Below are positions 60,701 through 64,000 of a stretch of DNA of 64,000 bases, one piece after another. The stretch is from Acetobacteroides hydrogenigenes. Lineage in GTDB: Bacteria; Bacteroidota; Bacteroidia; Bacteroidales; ZOR0009. Every line of letters starts with the position of its first letter. The stretch's first letter is position 1. The position numbers and the translations under genes were made by a program. The DNA is taken from positions 175,124 to 239,123 of the forward strand of contig NZ_SLWB01000005.1 of assembly GCF_004340205.1 (NCBI RefSeq), given 5' to 3'. The notes under the pieces were generated by a model that was given only the letters and a program-made list of their open reading frames with translations, did no database searches and was not told where the DNA came from.

Positions 60701-61096
60701 AGCATCGGTGTACTTCATTACCTCCTTGCGGCAGGTGTTGTTGTACTCCTCTACAGTGATAGATTTGCCGATATCATCCTTGGTGATGCCAAGCATCTTT
60801 TCTACGCCAAGCTCTACCGGAAGACCGTGGGTGTCCCATCCCGCCTTGCGGTGAACAAGATATCCCTTTTGAGTTTTGTAGCGGCAAAATGAGTCCTTAA
60901 TGGTACGTGCCATTACGTGGTGAATGCCGGGCATTCCGTTAGCAGATGGTGGCCCTTCGTAGAATACGAATGATGGATGGCCTGCTCTGGTTTCAATACT
61001 TTGCTTAAAAGTATCGTCTTGCTCCCACGTTTTTAGAACGTCCTTGTTAACTTGCGAAAGGTCTAAGCCTTTGTACTCAGGAAATTTCGAACTCAT
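57734..61096 (-). CDS. ileS: Isoleucyl-tRNA synthetase, IleRS2 type with altered HIGH motif
   Basis: A 1120-residue class I aminoacyl-tRNA synthetase, cytoplasmic, which charges tRNA-Ile. The Rossmann fold opens FVFYEGPPSANGMPGIHHVM. Residues 57-60 read GIHH instead of HxGH: the first His and third Gly are swapped. The KMSKS loop reads GNKMSKRLGN. The editing domain and a long C-terminal anticodon-binding part place it in the eukaryote-like IleRS2 branch, which tolerates mupirocin; the GxHH swap has been linked to hyper-resistance in that branch (recalled knowledge). A promoter stands at 61125-61155; the DksA-like gene follows. Confidence 0.93.
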   Translation of the reverse strand: MSSKFPEYKGLDLSQVNKDVLKTWEQDDTFKQSIETRAGHPSFVFYEGPPSANGMPGIHHVMARTIKDSFCRYKTQKGYLVHRKAGWDTHGLPVELGVEKMLGITKDDIGKSITVEEYNNTCRKEVMKYTDAWQDLTHKMGYWVNMEDPYITYDNRYIETLWYLLKELHKKGLLYKGYTIQPYSPAAGTGLSTHELNQPGCYRDVKDTTIVAQFKVVNNEKSAFLFEGVDADVYFMAWTTTPWTLPSNTALAVGEKIDYVSVRTFNPYTGIPVVLVLAKPLFSKYFSEKNKDLALADYKVGDKNIPYVILKEFKGKDIEGLRYEQLMPYHQPEDGDAFRVLCGDFVSTEDGTGIVHIAPSFGADDFRVAKQNGIGSLTLVDKSGKFIDGCEEFSGRYVKNEYDPNYVEGTDSVDVDIAVKLKADNKAFKIEKYEHSYPHCWRTDKPVLYYPLDSWFIKTTAIREKMLELNDTINWKPASTGTGRFGKWLENLVDWNLSRSRYWGTPLPVWANEDYSEIKCIGSVAELKEEIEKSIAAGFMTENPFKDYKEGDVTKENYDSFDLHRPHVDNIVLVSSKGEMMARETDLIDVWFDSGAMPYAQVHYPFAISKEEFEKVYPADFIAEGVDQTRGWFFTLHAIASMLFDSVSFKNVISNGLVLDKNGNKMSKRLGNAVEPFQVIEDLGSDPLRWYMVTNSSPWDNLKFDIAGVEEVKRKFFGTLYNTYSFFALYANVDGFTFEEAEIPVEERPEIDRWIISLLNSLIKECEDAYDSYEATRAGRAIQNFVTENLSNWYVRLNRKRFWGGEYSKDKIAAYQTLYTCLETVAQLGAPIAPFFMDRLFMDLNGITKHFAEKSVHLALFPKANEQYIDKNLEEQMDLAQLASSMVLALRRKVNIKVRQPLTKIMIPVLDATLESQLKAVEGLLLNEVNVKELEYLHETTGILVKKIKPNFKTLGPKYGKQMKDISAAVGAFTQEDIAQMEREQKYTLNLASGVVDMAMEDVEITSEDIPGWLVASEGKLTVALDITITDELRQEGIARELINRIQNIRKDSDFDVTDKVEITLEHHAEIDAAVENFKEYIAGQTLANNITLVNEVVNGVELDLDNDVVVKIAVKKATV

Positions 61097-61124
61097 TTGT
61101 TATACCTCTTTTTTCAAAATTCCC

Positions 61125-61155
61125 CAAAAATAGAATTCGCTTTTTTAATATGCAA
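61125..61155 (-). promoter_or_regulatory. Promoter of ileS
   Basis: On the minus strand TTG (61153-61155), 20 nt, TATTTTTG (61125-61132); about 29 nt before the start codon. Confidence 0.6.
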
Positions 61156-61219
61156 CTCTATGAAACAATTGGGGGTTATATAGTGCTAATTGCAGAATTG
61201 CTTTACTATTCGGTTTTTG

Positions 61220-61909
61220 TTATTCTATTCCAGTAAAATTCAATGTGTTTTTTGCAAAATCGACGATGTCTTCGCCATTGGCAAGATGGTACACTTGTAT
61301 GCCTAATGACTGGGGAGTCGCAAGGTTTTGTAGGCTATCATCTATAAACAGGGTTTCCTCTGGCTTTAGCCTATTCTGATCTAGAACGAGTTTATAAATT
61401 GCAGGATCAGGTTTGCGTAGGCCTACTTCGTGCGAGAAGTAGAGTTTTTCGAATAGGACATCAAGGTTGTTAAAGCTATGCTCATTGTGTAATGATCGGT
61501 AGTAGCAATCCTTGTGTATTTGGTTCGTATTGCTAAGCAAAAAGGTTCGGTAATGTTGCTGGATATTACGAAGAAAGTCCAGCCTATGCTTGGGGTAGTC
61601 GAGCAGCATGGCATTCCAACCTGCATCAATTTGTTCATCGGAGAGGTTGAGATTGATGATGTCGCGCAGCTCGTTACGAAAATCAGGAAGGGCTATTTTC
61701 CCCGTTTCCAACTTGTCGAATAGATGCGATTGGGCTTTCTGGCTAAAGAGGTTTTCAAAGTTGTCAACACCTAACTTTTCGAATGCACGTGCGGTTAATC
61801 TGTAATCGATATTGATGATTACACCTCCAAAATCAAAGATTATATTTTTGAGAATCTTAGGATTTACAGGTTTTGTGGTAGAAAAATCCATAAAAATTGA
61901 GGAATACAT
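61220..61909 (-). CDS. HAD family hydrolase
   Basis: A 229-residue haloacid-dehalogenase superfamily phosphatase, close to the YihX/GPH-like group. Motif I is IIFDFGGVIINID (nucleophile Asp first, general-base position two residues on), motif II is FLLSNTNQIH, motif III Lys is in GLRKPDPAIY, and motif IV is TLFIDDSLQNL. It has a C1-type helical cap. It may dephosphorylate sugar phosphates; the substrate is unknown. The ATG at 61909 follows a promoter at 61925-61954; an ATG at 61891 is also possible. Confidence 0.85.
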   Translation of the reverse strand: MYSSIFMDFSTTKPVNPKILKNIIFDFGGVIINIDYRLTARAFEKLGVDNFENLFSQKAQSHLFDKLETGKIALPDFRNELRDIINLNLSDEQIDAGWNAMLLDYPKHRLDFLRNIQQHYRTFLLSNTNQIHKDCYYRSLHNEHSFNNLDVLFEKLYFSHEVGLRKPDPAIYKLVLDQNRLKPEETLFIDDSLQNLATPQSLGIQVYHLANGEDIVDFAKNTLNFTGIE

Positions 61910-61924
61910 TTTGTAAATTCTCTG

Positions 61925-61954
61925 CAAAGATGTAAGTTTGCACAACGAAATCAA
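61925..61954 (-). promoter_or_regulatory. Promoter of the HAD hydrolase gene
   Basis: On the minus strand TTG (61952-61954), 19 nt, CATCTTTG (61925-61932), a one-mismatch -7 element. Back to back with the tRNA gene. Confidence 0.45.
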
Positions 61955-61967
61955 AACAAGATTATCG

Positions 61968-62042
61968 GGGCCTATAGCTCAGTTGGTTAGTAGCACCTGA
62001 CTCATAATCAGGGGGTCGCAGGTTCAAGCCCTGCTGGGCCCA
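61968..62042 (+). tRNA. tRNA with CAT anticodon (Ile2 or Met)
   Basis: A cloverleaf is readable: acceptor stem GGGCCTA/TGGGCCC, anticodon stem CCTGA/TCAGG around CTCATAA (anticodon CAT at 62003-62005), T-stem GCAGG/CCTGC with TTCAAGC. The G1-C72 acceptor and general form favour tRNA-Ile2, whose C34 is changed to lysidine, but elongator Met cannot be excluded. The D-arm is odd: after GCTC-AGTTGGTTA it reads GTAGC where GAGC is expected, one extra T. CCA is not encoded. A terminator follows at 62048-62085. Confidence 0.88.
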
Positions 62043-62047
62043 CGAGC

Positions 62048-62085
62048 AAAAAAGCGCTTACAAGTAGTTGTAGGCGTTTTTTTTT
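62048..62085 (+). terminator. Terminator of the tRNA gene
   Basis: AAAAAAGCGCTTACAA pairs with TTGTAGGCGTTTTTTT around GTAG, then a long T-run. Confidence 0.8.
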
Positions 62086-62360
62086 ATATCTTTTATAATT
62101 TATCTCGATCAAGAATTCCCAGATTAAAACTGATTCACCGATTACACTCATCTCATTGCTTATCCGCAAGCCAGTCTGATAATTTGTACCTTCTAACTTA
62201 TTGATCAAAGTTCAAAAGAAAATAGGCAGCTATATAAATCGTATTTTGTTTTTCCCCTATCTTTAGGTGCTATTTGTTGGGCTGCGGCTTTCATCTTTAG
62301 GTGTTCGCCCTGACAGACGAATATGGTTAATCACATATCTAAAGCAAAATTTTAAAAGCA
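62086..62360. other. Spacer before the second fucosidase gene
   Basis: AT-rich. TATCTTTAGGTG (about 62259) and CATCTTTAGGTG (about 62292) form a direct repeat; the first is a one-mismatch -7 box. Nothing else seen. Confidence 0.4.
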
Positions 62361-63683
62361 ATGAGACTGTTTTTGTTACTAGCATCACTTCTTGTCGGGA
62401 TAGGAAGCCATGCTCAAACTTACACGCCTACTCCTGAAAATATGAAAGCCAGAACTTGGTTTGATAGCGCTCGGTTTGGCATGTTCGTTCATTGGGGACC
62501 ATCTTCTATCTTAGGAGCTGGGGAATGGGTTATGAACAATAGGAACATACACCATCAGGATTACCAAAAATTGAGAAAGTTCTTTAATCCCATAGATTTT
62601 GATGCTGCAAAGTGGGTGTCTACTGCAAAAAATGCGGGGATGAAGTACATCACATTAATAACTCGACATCACGATGGTTTTAGCCTTTGGGCAACAAAGC
62701 AATCCGATTTTAACATCATGAATACTCCTTTTAAGCGTGATGTAGTAAAGGAGATTGCTGATGAATGCCATAAGCAGGGGATAACGCTTTTCTTATATTA
62801 CTCTCTTCTCGATTGGTCGCGTTCCGACTACCAATGGGAAACTGGTAGGACAGGAAAGAATACGGGTAGAACAGAGAAAAGCAACTGGGATAGCTACATA
62901 GGCTTCATGAAGGCGCAGCTAACCGAACTGCTTACTCAGTATGGCGAAATTGGAGGAATTTGGTTTGATGGGCATTGGGATCAGCTTGATAACGACAACG
63001 ACAAAACCCTTAAATCTAAAGTAGATTGGAAATACAACGAAATTTACACTTTAATACACAAACTGCAACCTACTTGTTTGATAGGAAATAACCACCATCT
63101 ATCACCTATACCGGGTGAAGATTTTCAGATGTTTGAGAGGGACTTGCCCGGTGAAAACAAGCAGGGATTAAGTGGGCAACATGTGTCTGATCTTCCTTTG
63201 GAAACCTGTGAAACTATAAATGGTTCGTGGGGATTTAATATTACAGATCGAACATATAAGTCAGAAAAGGACCTTATTCATTATTTAGTGCGTGCTGCTG
63301 GGTACGGATCAAATCTTCTACTAAATGTAGGACCAATGCCTAACGGTGAAATTCAACAAGAGTTTGTGGATCGATTGGCAGAAGTAGGGCAGTGGATAAA
63401 TGTATATGGAGCTACAATTTATGGAACGAAGGGTGGTTTTATTAGGCCTCAGGAATGGGGATGCGTTACTGAAAAAGGGAATAAGCTATATATCCATATG
63501 CTAAAGAAACCGGACAATGAGATTCTTTTAGATATTCCTTATAAGGTAAAATCAATGAACCTGTTTGGTTCCTCACAATCTAAAGTTGTCTATAAAAAGA
63601 CGAAAGGAGGATATTTGCTAAATCTAGCAGGCATTTCCCTCGATGATATAGACACCATTATTGAGGTTGGCATAGCGCGGTAG
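62361..63683 (+). CDS. GH29 alpha-L-fucosidase (canonical)
   Basis: A 440-residue secreted alpha-L-fucosidase. The signal peptide is MRLFLLLASLLVGIGSHAQ. The family signatures are standard: RFGMFVHWGPSSILGAGEW, ITRHHDGFSLW and the nucleophile D203 in GEIGGIWFDGHWDQL. A short C-terminal beta domain follows (about residues 350-440). Compared with the fucosidase at 42580 it keeps the HWG and HHDG motifs, so the two paralogues likely differ in linkage preference. It is a single gene, followed by a hairpin at 63717-63747. Confidence 0.92.
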   Translation: MRLFLLLASLLVGIGSHAQTYTPTPENMKARTWFDSARFGMFVHWGPSSILGAGEWVMNNRNIHHQDYQKLRKFFNPIDFDAAKWVSTAKNAGMKYITLITRHHDGFSLWATKQSDFNIMNTPFKRDVVKEIADECHKQGITLFLYYSLLDWSRSDYQWETGRTGKNTGRTEKSNWDSYIGFMKAQLTELLTQYGEIGGIWFDGHWDQLDNDNDKTLKSKVDWKYNEIYTLIHKLQPTCLIGNNHHLSPIPGEDFQMFERDLPGENKQGLSGQHVSDLPLETCETINGSWGFNITDRTYKSEKDLIHYLVRAAGYGSNLLLNVGPMPNGEIQQEFVDRLAEVGQWINVYGATIYGTKGGFIRPQEWGCVTEKGNKLYIHMLKKPDNEILLDIPYKVKSMNLFGSSQSKVVYKKTKGGYLLNLAGISLDDIDTIIEVGIAR

Positions 63684-63716
63684 ATTTTTGATAAGCGATA
63701 TATTTTTCAATTGAGA

Positions 63717-63747
63717 GAGCGGAATAAACAAACTGTTTGTTCCGCTC
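63717..63747 (+). terminator. Hairpin after the fucosidase gene
   Basis: GAGCGGAATAAACA pairs with TGTTTGTTCCGCTC (one wobble) around AAC. A perfect 18-bp palindrome, CATTCGGCATGCCGAATG, follows at 63754-63771, then GTGTTTCTTTT. Confidence 0.6.
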
Positions 63748-63771
63748 GCTCTGCATTCGGCATGCCGAATG

Positions 63772-64000
63772 TGTTTCTTTTGGGGAGAATTGTGCTGGTT
63801 AGATTCTTCTTCTGATGGCTTAATGGTTCTTTCCCCAAAAAAACTTTCCCCTCCAACGCCCTCTTCCTAAGGCGTGCAACGTTCGTTAACGCGGTAAAGT
63901 ATGGTGTAGGGCTTGCAGGTTCGGAAAAAGGGCGTACTTTTGCATCCGCAATCGGGAACAGCGGCGCTGCTGAAGAGTGGCACGGAAGGGAACGGGAGCG
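63772..64000. other. Right-edge region ahead of a possible stable-RNA operon
   Basis: No gene seen up to the edge. The region carries a strong promoter at 63913-63942 and, after it, GC-rich DNA (CGGGAACAGCGGCGCTGCTG) that ends with the window. Confidence 0.4.
63913..63942 (+). promoter_or_regulatory. Strong promoter, possibly of an rRNA or other stable-RNA operon
   Basis: TTG (63913-63915), 19 nt, TACTTTTG (63935-63942): an exact Bacteroides-type pair. The GTACTTTTGCATCCGC context resembles promoters of rRNA operons in this phylum, but the RNA itself would lie beyond the window. Confidence 0.6.

Overview
The window reads as chromosomal DNA of a Bacteroidota bacterium, probably order Bacteroidales. 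Support: promoters of the Bacteroides type (TAnnTTTG at -7, TTG about 19 nt upstream) before many genes, no Shine-Dalgarno starts, an 11-gene nuo operon without nuoEFG, EF-P, a long type-2 IleRS, a candidate cysteate synthase (sulfonolipid pathway) and several secreted glycan-degrading enzymes. Family placement is a guess; sulfonolipid makers such as Rikenellaceae-like lineages would fit.

Layout. 1-10.2 kb: an edge-truncated GH27 alpha-galactosidase, a CPBP protease, a serine hydrolase lipoprotein, a Crp/Fnr regulator, YceI, a LigB-type dioxygenase, a PD-(D/E)XK-like accessory gene, a cysteine-dioxygenase-like cupin and a small OmdA-like protein, separated by repeat-rich spacers. 10.3-21 kb: a small protein, then the complete nuoABCDHIJKLMN operon on the minus strand with a good promoter. 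21.7-33.4 kb: zinc-ribbon protein, acyl-ACP thioesterase, PHP phosphatase, HAMP/GAF/PAS sensor, efp, tsaB, HlyD-TolC pair, NfeD-SPFH pair, YbaK, small HTH protein. 33.8-42.4 kb: hypothetical protein, S41 protease, TlpA-like thioredoxin, lspA, a TetR-TolC unit with a perfect palindromic operator, candidate cysteate synthase and a DUF3820-like protein. 42.6-51.2 kb: fucosidase-sulfatase operon, topB, an M28 peptidase fused to a barrel-like domain, and a thioredoxin-like protein. 51.6-57 kb: accessory island with a 21-nt repeat array, a RelA/SpoT-domain protein, a cupin, an aspartyl protease with PDZ, and a nuclease gene broken by an in-frame stop. 57.3-64 kb: DksA-like protein, ileS, HAD hydrolase, a CAT-anticodon tRNA, a second GH29 fucosidase, and a promoter at the right edge that may drive a stable-RNA operon outside the window.

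The most unusual signals lie between genes. (1) Two accessory genes (PD-(D/E)XK-like at 7996 and RelA/SpoT-like at 52453) sit in the same flanking architecture: a conserved ~140-nt leader, then a short arm of form GTT-N7/8-ATT before the gene and its complement AAC-N7/8-AAC after it. The variable core differs between the two units but changes together on both sides, so the units look like single-gene cassettes held in a covarying inverted repeat. (2) Three arrays with a period of about 21 nt, made of palindromic units, share architecture but not sequence; the largest flips orientation at a perfect 18-bp palindrome. (3) Several families of palindromic intergenic repeats, some nested inside one another, fill most long spacers.

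Carbohydrate genes (GH27, two GH29, one Ser-type sulfatase) suggest use of fucosylated and sulfated glycans. IleRS carries a GIHH motif in place of HIGH, a variant linked to mupirocin hyper-resistance.
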